A DNA stretch of 64,000 bases from an uncultured Bacilli bacterium (GCA_934102255.1 CAKOSN010000004.1:1-64000), one strand, 5' to 3'; counted from the stretch's first letter, positions 9,527 to 19,302 are shown. Translations and numbers: made by a program. The notes: generated by a model not told the origin, from the sequence alone.

Positions 9527-9886
9527 ATGAATTTTAATAAAGTTTATGAATCAAAAATATATGATACAAAATATGAAGAATTATATAACTTTTTATTTAA
9601 TCAAAATATAGAAAATATTTTAGATTTATCAATTCACAATCCAGTGAATAATTGTGAAAAAAATTATGAAACAATAAATATATCAATAATGGATAAAAGA
9701 TTGCCTTGTGAAATTAGAGTGAGAAAATATCATGATGACTATATTGTAATAATGGATATTTCAAAAGCATTAAATAAAAAAATAACTTATGAACGAGTTG
9801 AATACTATTCTTCACTTGATTTGCATTGCTTAGTAAAACAACTAAAGAAAATATTAACTAAATATATTGGTGAAGCAAATGATTAG
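9527..9886 (+). CDS. Hypothetical protein, 119 aa, paralogue of the next gene
   Basis: ATG with GGGAGGA upstream. Soluble, no recognised domain. Its N-terminus (YESKIYDTKYEELYNFLF) aligns with that of the downstream gene (LQNSIYKTKYKDIYKLIF), so the two are a tandem duplication. Unlike its partner it ends without the acidic tail (TKYIGEAND). Confidence 0.65.
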   Translation: MNFNKVYESKIYDTKYEELYNFLFNQNIENILDLSIHNPVNNCEKNYETINISIMDKRLPCEIRVRKYHDDYIVIMDISKALNKKITYERVEYYSSLDLHCLVKQLKKILTKYIGEAND

Positions 9887-10277
9887 AACTGATAATTTAC
9901 AAAACTCAATTTATAAAACAAAATATAAAGATATTTATAAACTAATTTTTACAGCTGACATTGATGAAATAAAGGATCATTCAAATTGGTTTTATAAGGA
10001 TAGTAGAAATTATGTTGAGTTACATCAACCATTATGGATAATTATGGAAAGTAAAATATTAAATAAAAGAATTTGGATAACACATTCATGGGGAGTATTT
10101 GAAATTACGACTGCTCAGTTAGATTTAGATGTAAATAGTAGAGAATATAATGATAGTTATGAGTCATTTCAATTTAAAAAGCAAACTGATTTATGTGATA
10201 AATTAAAACAACTATTAGAGCCATGTTTAAAAAAAGATAAGGAACAAGAAATGGATGAAGTAGAATATGACAGATAA
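9879..10277 (+). CDS. Hypothetical protein, 132 aa, with acidic C-terminal tail
   Basis: The ATG at 9879 overlaps the upstream stop by 8 nt and is preferred to an upstream in-frame TTG. Paralogous to the preceding gene over its N-terminal ~40 residues. Soluble, Trp-rich middle (RIWITHSWGVF). Ends KEQEMDEVEYDR, the ICE-wide acidic tail. Its 3' end overlaps the methyltransferase start by 11 nt, so the two are translationally coupled. Function unknown. Confidence 0.65.
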   Translation: MIRTDNLQNSIYKTKYKDIYKLIFTADIDEIKDHSNWFYKDSRNYVELHQPLWIIMESKILNKRIWITHSWGVFEITTAQLDLDVNSREYNDSYESFQFKKQTDLCDKLKQLLEPCLKKDKEQEMDEVEYDR

Positions 10278-11295
10278 TACTATTCAAATGAATCTATTTC
10301 AGTATTTTTTGGATGATAATCAATTTACTGTTAAAGAGGCAACAAATCTTGTTAACTCTGTAATGAAAGTAAATAATGAATCAATAAGAGCAAGAATATA
10401 CGAAGGTGTTGAAAAGGGATTATTTGAAAAAGTTTCTCGTGGAGTATATAAAGTTACTTCTCAAATTAATGGTAATAGAAATGATTGTTTACTTATTAAT
10501 GGAGATGGCAGAGATTTATCTATGATTCCAGATAATTCAATAGATGGAATTATAACAGATCATCCTTATGATTTATCAAAGGCATTAACAGGAGGAAATA
10601 GAAAATTTGCTTCTTATGAATTATTTAAATATAATCAAAAAGATTTTGAGGAAAAACAAAGAGTTTTAAAAGACGGAGCTTTTCTTGTAGAATTTTTACC
10701 TGAAGAATCTGAAATTAATTATAAATATCTTTTTGAAATAAAAGATATGGCAATTAAAAGTGGATTTAAGTATTTTGCTAAAGTACCATGGAAAAAAGGT
10801 GATTTTGTTGCTAATACAGGAAGAAAATCTAAGAATGTAGAAGATGTTATGATTTTCTCAAAGGGAGAACCTAGAACTTTAAAATTAGATGCCAAGAAAA
10901 ATATAGAAATAGCAACTAAAAATAATATTGATATTAAGGGAAAAACTTCCTATGAAGTAAGAGATATTCTAATTAATAAGGGATTTGATGTATGCTATAT
11001 GAAGGGAACTAATGGTATGCTACCCACAACATTTGATTATCAACCAAGAGGAAAAAATGATAAGGTAATGGAAGCAGAAAAACCAGTAGAACTTTTAGAA
11101 AGTATTATTTCATATATTTCAAATCCTTTTGAAACTCTGTTAGATCAATATGCAGGAAGTGGTAATTTTGTTGTTGCATGTCTAAATACTAATAGAAATA
11201 GTATTGCAATAGAAAAAGATGAAGTTATGTTTAATAAAATGGTTGAAAATATTCAATCTCAAGTTGAATTAGATGATTGTGAATTGGAAAGGTAA
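10267..11295 (+). CDS. N6/N4-type DNA methyltransferase with N-terminal winged helix
   Basis: A 342-aa protein. Residues ~10-65 look like a winged-helix DNA-binding region (YEGVEKGLFEKVSRGVYKVT). The catalytic motif IV appears as TDHPYDL (about residues 98-104), where the family normally has DPPY. The AdoMet-binding motif I, YAGSGNF, lies near residue 295. The order IV then I is that of beta-class amino-methyltransferases. A methyltransferase on an ICE usually protects it from recipient restriction; no cognate nuclease is nearby. The C-terminus carries the tail (LDDCELER). The His in place of the first Pro is odd and may lower or change activity. Confidence 0.8.
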   Translation: MTDNTIQMNLFQYFLDDNQFTVKEATNLVNSVMKVNNESIRARIYEGVEKGLFEKVSRGVYKVTSQINGNRNDCLLINGDGRDLSMIPDNSIDGIITDHPYDLSKALTGGNRKFASYELFKYNQKDFEEKQRVLKDGAFLVEFLPEESEINYKYLFEIKDMAIKSGFKYFAKVPWKKGDFVANTGRKSKNVEDVMIFSKGEPRTLKLDAKKNIEIATKNNIDIKGKTSYEVRDILINKGFDVCYMKGTNGMLPTTFDYQPRGKNDKVMEAEKPVELLESIISYISNPFETLLDQYAGSGNFVVACLNTNRNSIAIEKDEVMFNKMVENIQSQVELDDCELER

Positions 11296-11299
11296 ATTT

Positions 11300-11455
11300 A
11301 TGATAAAAATATTGTTAATAGTATTGGGAGTATTAATGTTGTTGTTTGTTCTAACATTTTTTTATTCTTGTTGCATCATATCAAGTGAATGTTCAAGATT
11401 GGAGGAATCAAGATATGGATTATATGAACAAATGGATAGAGGAAAAAGTATTTAA
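11300..11455 (+). CDS. Small single-pass membrane protein
   Basis: A 51-aa protein starting at ATG 11300, which has GGAAAGG upstream; an earlier in-frame ATG (11273) lies inside the methyltransferase and has no such site. Residues ~3-25 form one hydrophobic helix (IKILLIVLGVLMLLFVLTFF), followed by YSCC and a short charged tail. Small proteins of this form are common between ICE core genes of Clostridia; role unknown. Confidence 0.55.
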   Translation: MIKILLIVLGVLMLLFVLTFFYSCCIISSECSRLEESRYGLYEQMDRGKSI

Positions 11456-11822
11456 GAAAAATAAAAATTATGAAGATTATCCTAATCAAATAAAGAATGA
11501 ATTGCAGAAGCAAATTAATAAATATAATTTAGAAATATTTAAATATCAGAAAACAAATTATAATCTTTATGCTATTTTAAAGGACAAAGTAGAGAATAGA
11601 TATGTTTGTGTTAGATCAAATGATTTAATTTGTTTTAAAGAGCCTTCATATAAGAATATAATTATAAGTGCTATGAAAAATCCAAATATAGAAAATCACA
11701 CAATGTGTATTTCTTCTTGTTGGAATGAAATAGGCTCAAATGCAAGAAGATTAGTTGAATGGTACAAAAGAAATGAAATTAACAAAAAAGAAGTAGAAGA
11801 AGATATTGATTTAGAAAAATAA
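11415..11822 (+). CDS. Hypothetical protein, 135 aa, with acidic tail
   Basis: The ATG at 11415 is chosen because GGAGGA lies 8 nt upstream; an in-frame ATG at 11385 has no site. It overlaps the small membrane-protein gene by 41 nt in another frame. Lys/Asn-rich and soluble; contains a CISSCW motif near residue 108. Ends EVEEDIDLEK, a weaker form of the shared tail. No family recognised. Confidence 0.6.
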   Translation: MDYMNKWIEEKVFKKNKNYEDYPNQIKNELQKQINKYNLEIFKYQKTNYNLYAILKDKVENRYVCVRSNDLICFKEPSYKNIIISAMKNPNIENHTMCISSCWNEIGSNARRLVEWYKRNEINKKEVEEDIDLEK

Positions 11823-11843
11823 TATTAAAGAAAGGAGATTAAG

Positions 11844-12722
11844 TTGAATCGTATAGAACTAAATAAAAATAATAAGAGAATAACTTTTTTTGGTAGCAAT
11901 AATGTCATAGAATCAGATAAGAATATAATTGATAATTTGCCTCTAACTGGTAATGAATCAAATGATAGAATATTGATTCAAAAGTGTATTGATAATAATA
12001 ATTTAAAATCGGAAATATTATATGAAGGCAATACTATATATTCATTTAAAAAAATAGTTAAAGAATATAGAAACCTGCAAAAAAATGGTACATTGGATAA
12101 ATTAACAAATAAAATGTATCTTTTTTTTACAAACGCATGTGGCGATATAGCACATTATAATATTAATGGTTTTAGAGATTATTACAATAATTCTCTAGAA
12201 AATTTAGAAAGTAAACTTTTAGGTCGAGATACTTTTATACCAAGATGGTGTTCTGATTTAGATAGAATATTTAAAGAATTAAAGATAGGTAAGTATTATG
12301 TTGAAAGGGAATATATTAATTTGAATATTGTTCCTATCAATAAATTAAAACCAATAATTGAAGACTTGGGCTGGAAAGTAAAACAAACTTGTGGATTTTG
12401 GAATTTTGAACAAAGAGAATCAAGCCAATTTCCATTTAAATTTAGTATTTCAACAGCGAATAATAAGGCTACTGATATTATTGATGGTTTAAAATACTAT
12501 TATGACAAATTTGATAAAGATGGATATATAAGACAGTTGATAGAATTAGATGAAGGTCATGAATTCAGTGTAAGCGACATTGTTCATGATGTAGAAACCA
12601 ATTTGAGATTACTCTCAAGATTAATCAATGAAATTAATTATAGATGTAAGAATGAAGCATTAATATTATCTAGTTATGAGAATGATAAAAATTATGATTT
12701 AGATTTGGAACTAGAAAGGTAG
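11844..12722 (+). CDS. Hypothetical protein, 292 aa, with acidic tail
   Basis: TTG start with AAAGGAGAT 6-8 nt upstream. Soluble and mostly helical, with a conserved-looking central block around CGFWNFEQRESSQFPF. No nuclease, zinc or nucleotide-binding motif seen. Ends NYDLDLELER, a clear example of the shared ICE tail. Lies directly before the primase gene. Confidence 0.65.
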   Translation: MNRIELNKNNKRITFFGSNNVIESDKNIIDNLPLTGNESNDRILIQKCIDNNNLKSEILYEGNTIYSFKKIVKEYRNLQKNGTLDKLTNKMYLFFTNACGDIAHYNINGFRDYYNNSLENLESKLLGRDTFIPRWCSDLDRIFKELKIGKYYVEREYINLNIVPINKLKPIIEDLGWKVKQTCGFWNFEQRESSQFPFKFSISTANNKATDIIDGLKYYYDKFDKDGYIRQLIELDEGHEFSVSDIVHDVETNLRLLSRLINEINYRCKNEALILSSYENDKNYDLDLELER

Positions 12723-12732
12723 GCGATATAAT

Positions 12733-15700
12733 ATAAATCTATATGACGAGGTTTTAAAACAAGCGAGTATTATAGATGTGTTTAATTATTATGGGCTTAA
12801 ATTAAATCATAATAAATCATTATGTCCATTTCATAATGATAATAATCCAAGTTTAGTAGTACATCCTAAAAAAAATATTGCTACCTGTTTTTCTTGTGGC
12901 GTTACTGGAAATGTTATATCATTTGTTCAAAAATACGAAAAACAAGTAAATGGTAACGATTTAAGTATAAATCAAGCAATAGCAAAAGTAGTGGAAATAT
13001 GTAATTTAAATATAGATATTTCTAAATTAAATAGAAATTCAAATAATAATCAGTTTATTGTATCTTCAAGAAAATATACTGCTGAAGAAAAACATTTAAT
13101 AGAAGTAAATGAATATCTTTCTAAATTATTTCACTACAACTTAACTGTAATAAATAAAGATGCCAAAAATTATTTGCATAATAGGAAAGTAGAAGATAAG
13201 CAAATAAATGAATTAAACTTAGGCTTTGCAGTTAAGAAACAGTTACTTAAATTGACAGAAAAAAATGATAGGATAACAAGGGAAGATTTAATTAAATTAA
13301 AATATTTGAGAATAGATGAAAATGGAAATACTCAAGAAGTATTTTCTAATAGAATAATGTTTCCTATTTGTGATGAAAAAGGAAATATATTATCATTTGC
13401 AGGTAGAGGAATTAAAGATGAGCAACCTAAGTATTTACATACAGCAGAGAATTCATTATTTCAAAAGAAAGAGTTATTATACAATTATTCAAATGCTAAA
13501 TCTCTTTCATATAACAACGAATTAATTTTATCTGAAGGCTTTTTAGATGTTGCTGGAGCAAAAAGATTAGGGTTTGAAAATGTTTCTTCTTTGATGGGTT
13601 TAGTATTAACCGAAGAACATTTAAGACTTATCAAAAAAAATAATTCTACAATTACTTTAGCTCTTGATAATGATCGTGCAGGGCATGATGCAATGATAAG
13701 ACTGATTCCAGAACTAATAAAAAGAGGATTAAAGGTTAATGTTTTAGATTTTTCTAAAATAGGAAAATATAAAGACTTTGGTGATTTATCGGAAGCAGAT
13801 GTATCTTTTATGGATATTCAAAATTGTAAGGTATCTGGTTTTGATTTTTTATTAAGTCATAAATACTTTAAAGATCTAGAATTAAAAGCTCAAAATATAT
13901 CTTCTGTTTATAAAGAATTGAAAAAAGAAAAAATAATTATTAATACCTATGATGATGCTCTGTTTAGAGATTATATTATGGAAAATACTGATTATACTAG
14001 ACAAGATTTGGAAGAAATAATGTATCCAAAAGCAATTAAAAAGAAAGAATCTGTGATGGATAATTTTGCTACTAAGGCAATGACTAATTATTTGTATACA
14101 GAGGTCTTAATAAAGGTTAATTCAATGAATGACAAAGTATTATCTTTTTATTTCAATAATCATAAAACTGAAATTGAAGAAAGACTTGTATCAATTTTTA
14201 ATATGAACCCTGATAAATATTTAAAAAATGAATCATCAAATCTTAACAGAGATGAATTACTAACAGATTTTTTAAAAGATAATAAAGACTATTCAGATTA
14301 TGAATCCTTAAATCGTTTTAAATACTTAAATGTATTTGATAAAACTTATATAAAAAATTCTAATGGAAGTGCAAGAATAAAATTAGATGATAATCAGATA
14401 CAAACAGTAATAAAGCAATATGAAAATAGTCTTAGTGATCAGGATAAATTAGCGTTAGAAGAGGTAGAAGAACTTTATATAATCAATAATCTTGATGATA
14501 TTGATGGAATATTGTCATATAAAAATAAAACTCTTGATATTTTAAAAGAGAATATAAAAGAAAAATTATTCTTAAATAAAGGAAAAATGGAATTTTTTAA
14601 ATTTGGAAGTCTATTTTTAAATGTTGATAAGGATTTCATTGATACTAGATTTAAAGGAAAGACTGGAAATTTTAAAACGATACTTTTTTATAATAATTTA
14701 GATAACAACTTAGTATTAAACAAAAATAATGTTATTACAAAAGAAAGCAATGTCATTGAAGAAAGATTTGTTTCAACAAAGGAGTTAGAACAAGATAAAA
14801 AAGAAGATTATATATTTTCTATAAATCAAGTATTGCTTGTTTCATCTTTAGAAACAGAAACACACTATTTTGTTAGAATTCCAAATACTGATGCTAAAGA
14901 ATATTTTTATGTGCCAAAGAATGAATGTGAATGGGCTGAAAATGGCGAGTTATTTTATACCAAATTAAGAGATGGTGAATATTATAAAATTTATGATAGG
15001 AATGGTGAATATCTATATGAAAAATCTTTTAAAGAATTAAAAACTAAGTGGGAAGATAAGACAAAAAAGCAAAAGACTCCCAGTAATGAAAAAATAAAAG
15101 CTTCCAATGAAAATTCAAAAGAGGAATTAATATTTGATAATTCATATATTTCTAAATACAAAGAACCTATTAGTAGGATTTATAAATCAAAAATATATTT
15201 AGAAACTGAAAAAGGTTTTTATATTAAAACTAATGATTCGTCATCTTTATTATTTGCAATAAAAAAAATATGTTCTTGGACAGATGATAAAAGTTATCTA
15301 ATTATTTGTCCAAGAAAGGGACTCTTTAATTCAGGCTTATCAAAATACTCATTAGAGGGGTTTAAAAAGACCTTTGAAAAAAGAATTAACTATAATGAAA
15401 TAAGTAAATATTTAAAGATATTTTATCCTAATGAATCAAAGAAAAAAGATGTAATATCAATAAATGTTCCAAAATATAAATGCAAGTTAAATTCTAATTT
15501 TGTTGAAGTACCTTTAATTATTAATAATATTTCAGGTTATATAGATGTTAATATTATTAAAACTAAAATAAACAAAGAATCAGTTATTATTGAATTTACA
15601 CCAAATGAGCAAATAGGTTTTCATGATAAAGAAGGAAATTATGTAGGACATTATAGTAGTAATCAAATATTAGAATATTATAATCAAACGCTAGAAAATG

Positions 15701-15774
15701 ATAAAATTATAAATTTTCCTTCTGAAGATAACGAAATTCAAGATATGTCAATGTTAGAAAAGGAGGTTGCATAG
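12733..15774 (+). CDS. DnaG-type primase of the ICE (CHC2 zinc finger and TOPRIM)
   Basis: A ~1013-aa primase. The zinc-binding motif is CPFH...CFSC; the primase core and TOPRIM domain follow, with LSEGFLDVAG and the metal-binding LALDNDRAGHDA. The rest is long and Lys/Asn-rich; a segment encoded at ~14,860-15,050 (YFVRIP...YFYVPK...YKIYDRNG) resembles one near the end of the relaxase. The conserved N-terminus (NLYDEVLKQASIIDVFNYYG) lies upstream of the first canonical codon (GTG 12778) and in the same frame. The codon where family members have Met is ATA at 12733, about 10 nt after GAAAGG. I place the start there. It probably primes complementary-strand synthesis on the transferred strand. 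Confidence 0.85.
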   Translation: MNLYDEVLKQASIIDVFNYYGLKLNHNKSLCPFHNDNNPSLVVHPKKNIATCFSCGVTGNVISFVQKYEKQVNGNDLSINQAIAKVVEICNLNIDISKLNRNSNNNQFIVSSRKYTAEEKHLIEVNEYLSKLFHYNLTVINKDAKNYLHNRKVEDKQINELNLGFAVKKQLLKLTEKNDRITREDLIKLKYLRIDENGNTQEVFSNRIMFPICDEKGNILSFAGRGIKDEQPKYLHTAENSLFQKKELLYNYSNAKSLSYNNELILSEGFLDVAGAKRLGFENVSSLMGLVLTEEHLRLIKKNNSTITLALDNDRAGHDAMIRLIPELIKRGLKVNVLDFSKIGKYKDFGDLSEADVSFMDIQNCKVSGFDFLLSHKYFKDLELKAQNISSVYKELKKEKIIINTYDDALFRDYIMENTDYTRQDLEEIMYPKAIKKKESVMDNFATKAMTNYLYTEVLIKVNSMNDKVLSFYFNNHKTEIEERLVSIFNMNPDKYLKNESSNLNRDELLTDFLKDNKDYSDYESLNRFKYLNVFDKTYIKNSNGSARIKLDDNQIQTVIKQYENSLSDQDKLALEEVEELYIINNLDDIDGILSYKNKTLDILKENIKEKLFLNKGKMEFFKFGSLFLNVDKDFIDTRFKGKTGNFKTILFYNNLDNNLVLNKNNVITKESNVIEERFVSTKELEQDKKEDYIFSINQVLLVSSLETETHYFVRIPNTDAKEYFYVPKNECEWAENGELFYTKLRDGEYYKIYDRNGEYLYEKSFKELKTKWEDKTKKQKTPSNEKIKASNENSKEELIFDNSYISKYKEPISRIYKSKIYLETEKGFYIKTNDSSSLLFAIKKICSWTDDKSYLIICPRKGLFNSGLSKYSLEGFKKTFEKRINYNEISKYLKIFYPNESKKKDVISINVPKYKCKLNSNFVEVPLIINNISGYIDVNIIKTKINKESVIIEFTPNEQIGFHDKEGNYVGHYSSNQILEYYNQTLENDKIINFPSEDNEIQDMSMLEKEVA

Positions 15775-15775
15775 T

Positions 15776-16981
15776 ATGGATGGAAATGCAAAACATGATT
15801 TGGAACACACAGCAGAAAAAACAGTTGCTGTATCAGAAAAATCAACAAGAATATTTGCTAAATTATTTGGAAAGTTTATGAAGAAAGCAAATAGATACTA
15901 CCAAAAACATTTTTCATCATCAATGAAGGCTCTTAGAAATGATGGACCGACTAAAGAACTTTATGTTTCACCACCACTTACAAGAGCCGAAGCAAAACAA
16001 ATCATTACGGTTTGTAGAGAAAATAATGTTTTAATGGGAATTAAGAAAATGGATCCTAGTGGTGAGCAAGGTAGAAATCAATCACTTCATAAACAGGAAA
16101 AACTAGCAAAAAATGAAATTAAGTTTCATAAATGGGATGATAGAAGAAAAGCCTTAAAAAAGATACCTATTATTTATAATTTTTGTAAAACTATGGCTGA
16201 TAGATATAAAAAATTATCACTTAAAGATGAACAGGATAATTTAGATGAAAGATATGTTTTAATCTTTAATAAAAGTAAATTATCTTTTTTAAATGAACAA
16301 TTAGAAAAAATACCACCTAATAGAGTTAAACAATATGCTCAAAATGAACTTACAGATATTAATAAAGATGGCGTTGTTGATGAAAGAGATTATGAAATCA
16401 TGCAGCCTCGTGGAATGAATTTAAAAGTTTCAGATTTAAGTAAAATAGGTGAAGATTTTGGCTCTTGTCCAGTTAGAGATTATTTATCCAATTATTGTAC
16501 TCAAAAAATAACTAAAGAACAATATTGTGAAATAAGAGAACAACTATTTGAACTTAGAAGTCATGGTGCATGTGTGTATAATGACAAAGAAATGATAATT
16601 GCAATTCCATCAGAGGATTTACAAGAATATAAAACTTTTGCACCATTAGATAGACCAATAAAAGAGTATGGTAGAAATGGTGCAAGAGATATAAAAACAG
16701 AAAGTAATTCAAATGATATAATTGAATTAGAATTAAATAACTTTGAAGATTATAAATTGTTTAAAGAAAAATATAGTTCAAAGGATTTTGTTGCTCAGCA
16801 TACACCAGATGGTAAAACAACTGTTTTGATAAAAGAAACTGACACAAAAGACTTACTGGAAAATAGTAAAAAAAAATCCAAGACGGCAGATTTAGTAAAA
16901 GAGGCAGATAAATTTGCCGAAAAGAATAATCCTATTGAAAAAGTATTAGATAAGGAAGAAGAACCAGAAATTGCTCGTTAA
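15776..16981 (+). CDS. PcfB-like (DUF3801) conjugation adaptor with an EF-hand-like loop
   Basis: A 401-aa protein; ATG 15776 is preferred to an upstream TTG because AAAGGAGG lies 9 nt before it. Residues ~20-120 match the PcfB/DUF3801 type found just before VirD4 in Firmicute conjugation systems (pCF10 PcfB helps bring substrates to the coupling protein PcfC). Around residue 200 sits DINKDGVVDERDYE, a D-x-N-x-D-G-x-x-D loop typical of calcium-binding EF-hand or dockerin modules. It ends KEEEPEIAR, a form of the shared tail. The stop overlaps the virD4 start. Substrate-adaptor role is inferred from family and position. Confidence 0.7.
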   Translation: MDGNAKHDLEHTAEKTVAVSEKSTRIFAKLFGKFMKKANRYYQKHFSSSMKALRNDGPTKELYVSPPLTRAEAKQIITVCRENNVLMGIKKMDPSGEQGRNQSLHKQEKLAKNEIKFHKWDDRRKALKKIPIIYNFCKTMADRYKKLSLKDEQDNLDERYVLIFNKSKLSFLNEQLEKIPPNRVKQYAQNELTDINKDGVVDERDYEIMQPRGMNLKVSDLSKIGEDFGSCPVRDYLSNYCTQKITKEQYCEIREQLFELRSHGACVYNDKEMIIAIPSEDLQEYKTFAPLDRPIKEYGRNGARDIKTESNSNDIIELELNNFEDYKLFKEKYSSKDFVAQHTPDGKTTVLIKETDTKDLLENSKKKSKTADLVKEADKFAEKNNPIEKVLDKEEEPEIAR

Positions 16982-18914
16982 AAGAGTTCATAAAAGTAGT
17001 AAATGGATTATTCTTATTGTTGTTTTCATTGCCTCTTATTATGCTCTTAGAGTAAGTAGTCTTGCAGAAATTAATGGTAGTTTCAAATTTGAATATTTAA
17101 CAGAAGCCTTAGATAAGCTTCATATAATAACAACACCAGTAGTTTTAAATGCAAAAACATTATCAACATCATTGTTTACAGGTTTATTTACAGCAATGGT
17201 TATTTATACTTATTTAACTCAAAATAAAAAAAATATACAGGAAAATACTTACGGTAGCTCGGAGTGGGAAGAACCTAAAAATACTTTAGAATTTCGTGAT
17301 AAAGAATTTGTTAATAATCAAATATTTACATCTACAGAGATGTTTTCAAAAAATATGAAAATATCTAAACGAAATCGTAATGTTATTTTGTTAGGAAGAC
17401 CTGGTACTGGGAAATCAAGATATTATTTTAAGCCAAACATTTTGAATGCTAATGGTGAAACAATTATTCTTACAGATCCAAAGGGAGAATTACTTAGAGA
17501 TTGTGGAATGTCTTTGATTAATAAAGGATATGATATTAAAGTTTTAAATTTAGTTGAAAAATGGAAGTCTGATCATTTTAATCCATTAATGTATATAAAG
17601 AAAATAAACAGGCATGTTTCTGAAGATTCTGAAGGTGAAGAATGGATTGCAGAAGATGATGTAATGACTCTTATTAATACATTAATGTTAAATACTAAAT
17701 CCGAAACAATAGAGAGTAATACTGGAGATCCATTTTGGGAGAGATGTGAATCAATGTTCCTTCAATCAATTATTTATTATGTCATTTTTAATTATGATGA
17801 AAAAGATAGAAATTTTAAAACTGTCTTAGAACTTATTAGATTGGCAGAACCTGATAAGGAGGGCAATTCTACTTTAGGTAATATGTTTAAAGTATGGGAA
17901 ACAAAAGATCCAGATAACATTGGAATAAAGCAATGGAAACATTTTAAAGTGTCAGCTTCTTCCACTAAAATGATGAGTACAATCATCATTACAGCATCTG
18001 CAAGGTTATCTCCATTTAATATAGCAGAACTTGAAGAAATAACAGTTAATGATACTATGGAATTAAGTAGGATAGGAGCTAAAGGTGATGAAGGCAAAAT
18101 TGCCTATTTTATTATTAATAGTCCAAATGATTCTACATTTAATTTTATAGCAAGTATTATGTATACTCAGATATTTTCTATTATTGATTATAATGCCAGT
18201 CATAACAATGGTTCTCTTGCTTCGCCTTGTCAAATATATTGTGATGAGTGGAGTCAACTTGGTGTTATTCCTCGCTATTTAGAAAATTTAGCTTATATTC
18301 GTGGATTAAATTGTGGTTTAACGACTTGTCTTCAATCATTATCACAGTTAAAAAAAGTATACAAAGACAATTGGGAAACAGCATTGGATTGTTGCGATTA
18401 TATTTTATTTATGGGTTCACGAAGTAAAGAAACTTTAGATTATATGTCATCTATGTTAGGGAAAAAATCTTGGTATAAAAAATCATCAGGACGAACTTAT
18501 TCTAAACAGGGTTCATCTTCTACCAATTGGGATATTGTTGGGAGAGAATTAGCTTTTATAGATGAGATAGCAAGAATGGAAAAAGGATATTGCATTTTAT
18601 TAGTGTCTGGATTGCGTCCGTTTTACTCTAAGATGTTCGATTTAACAAAACATCCTAGATATTCAGAATTGTTTGAGGCGTGGGATGAAAAGAACACGAT
18701 TCAAAATAAATATGAGCATGAAGTAGAAAGGAGGAAGACCAAAGAAATAAGAAAGAAGCAACAATTACTAAACGAACTAGGTTTAGGTTTTGCAAAAGTT
18801 AAACCCGAATTTAGAGCAAGAAAATTGACAGCAGATGAAGAACAAACTATTAATTCAGGGGATGTGATTTTATCTACTAAAAGTCTGACTGATGAACTTT
18901 TAGAAAATTTGTAG
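16971..18914 (+). CDS. virD4: Type IV coupling protein, VirD4/TraG family
   Basis: A 647-aa hexameric-type ATPase that would pass the relaxase-bound strand and protein substrates to the channel. Two N-terminal membrane helices (~12-30 and ~58-78) precede the ATPase. Walker A is LGRPGTGKS (~residue 140) and the Walker B region is YCDEWSQLG (~residue 422). The T4CP signature around TDPKGE is present. TTG start overlapping the PcfB-like gene by 11 nt, a usual arrangement for this pair. Length is normal for Tn1549-type coupling proteins. Confidence 0.93.
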   Translation: MLVKRVHKSSKWIILIVVFIASYYALRVSSLAEINGSFKFEYLTEALDKLHIITTPVVLNAKTLSTSLFTGLFTAMVIYTYLTQNKKNIQENTYGSSEWEEPKNTLEFRDKEFVNNQIFTSTEMFSKNMKISKRNRNVILLGRPGTGKSRYYFKPNILNANGETIILTDPKGELLRDCGMSLINKGYDIKVLNLVEKWKSDHFNPLMYIKKINRHVSEDSEGEEWIAEDDVMTLINTLMLNTKSETIESNTGDPFWERCESMFLQSIIYYVIFNYDEKDRNFKTVLELIRLAEPDKEGNSTLGNMFKVWETKDPDNIGIKQWKHFKVSASSTKMMSTIIITASARLSPFNIAELEEITVNDTMELSRIGAKGDEGKIAYFIINSPNDSTFNFIASIMYTQIFSIIDYNASHNNGSLASPCQIYCDEWSQLGVIPRYLENLAYIRGLNCGLTTCLQSLSQLKKVYKDNWETALDCCDYILFMGSRSKETLDYMSSMLGKKSWYKKSSGRTYSKQGSSSTNWDIVGRELAFIDEIARMEKGYCILLVSGLRPFYSKMFDLTKHPRYSELFEAWDEKNTIQNKYEHEVERRKTKEIRKKQQLLNELGLGFAKVKPEFRARKLTADEEQTINSGDVILSTKSLTDELLENL

Positions 18915-18935
18915 TTTTATTTTTTTTAATTTAAT

Positions 18936-18953
18936 TGTCTACTATTGTAGACA
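18936..18953 (+). promoter_or_regulatory. Repeated dyad, copy 1
   Basis: TGTCTACTATTGTAGACA, a 7-bp perfect dyad with a 4-nt centre, lies between virD4 and the next gene. It follows a T-rich stretch and sits about 10 nt before AAAAGGAG. The same block occurs at 26656 and 28423. It lacks a following T-run, so it is not a plain terminator. It could be an operator or an mRNA hairpin near the ribosome site. Confidence 0.6.
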
Positions 18954-18975
18954 TAATAAAGAAAAGGAGAAAACA

Positions 18976-19302
18976 ATGAAAAATAATAATATCTTATTAA
19001 AAGTAAAAAAAGCAGTAAAGAAAACAGTTAGTAGTTTAAATGTAATAGTTTGTAGTTTAATCTTAAGTACCAGTAGTGTATATGCTGCTGGTAGTAACAC
19101 AAGTAGTATAGATGGTTTTATTAGTTTTGTTTGTGATTGGTTACTAAAAATCGGTGGTGTAGTTGCTTTAATTGGTGCAGTAATGTTTGCATTAGGATGG
19201 CAAAGGGATGATGCAGAAGGAAAGTCCAGAGGATTAATGACTATGATGGCAGGATTTATGGTAATAGCTATTAGTCAATCAAAAGGATTATTTGGTCTAT
19301 AA
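18976..19302 (+). CDS. Maff2/VirB2-like small membrane protein of the secretion channel
   Basis: A 108-aa protein with a basic N-terminus, a first hydrophobic segment ending VYAAG (likely signal peptidase site at ~35), and two more membrane helices with a short charged loop (RDDAEGKSRG). The loop resembles the GNDNPGAKSQG loop of Maff2-family proteins found at this place in Tn1549-type ICEs, and the layout fits a VirB2-type subunit. First gene after a regulatory dyad, so it probably heads the transfer operon. Confidence 0.7.
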   Translation: MKNNNILLKVKKAVKKTVSSLNVIVCSLILSTSSVYAAGSNTSSIDGFISFVCDWLLKIGGVVALIGAVMFALGWQRDDAEGKSRGLMTMMAGFMVIAISQSKGLFGL

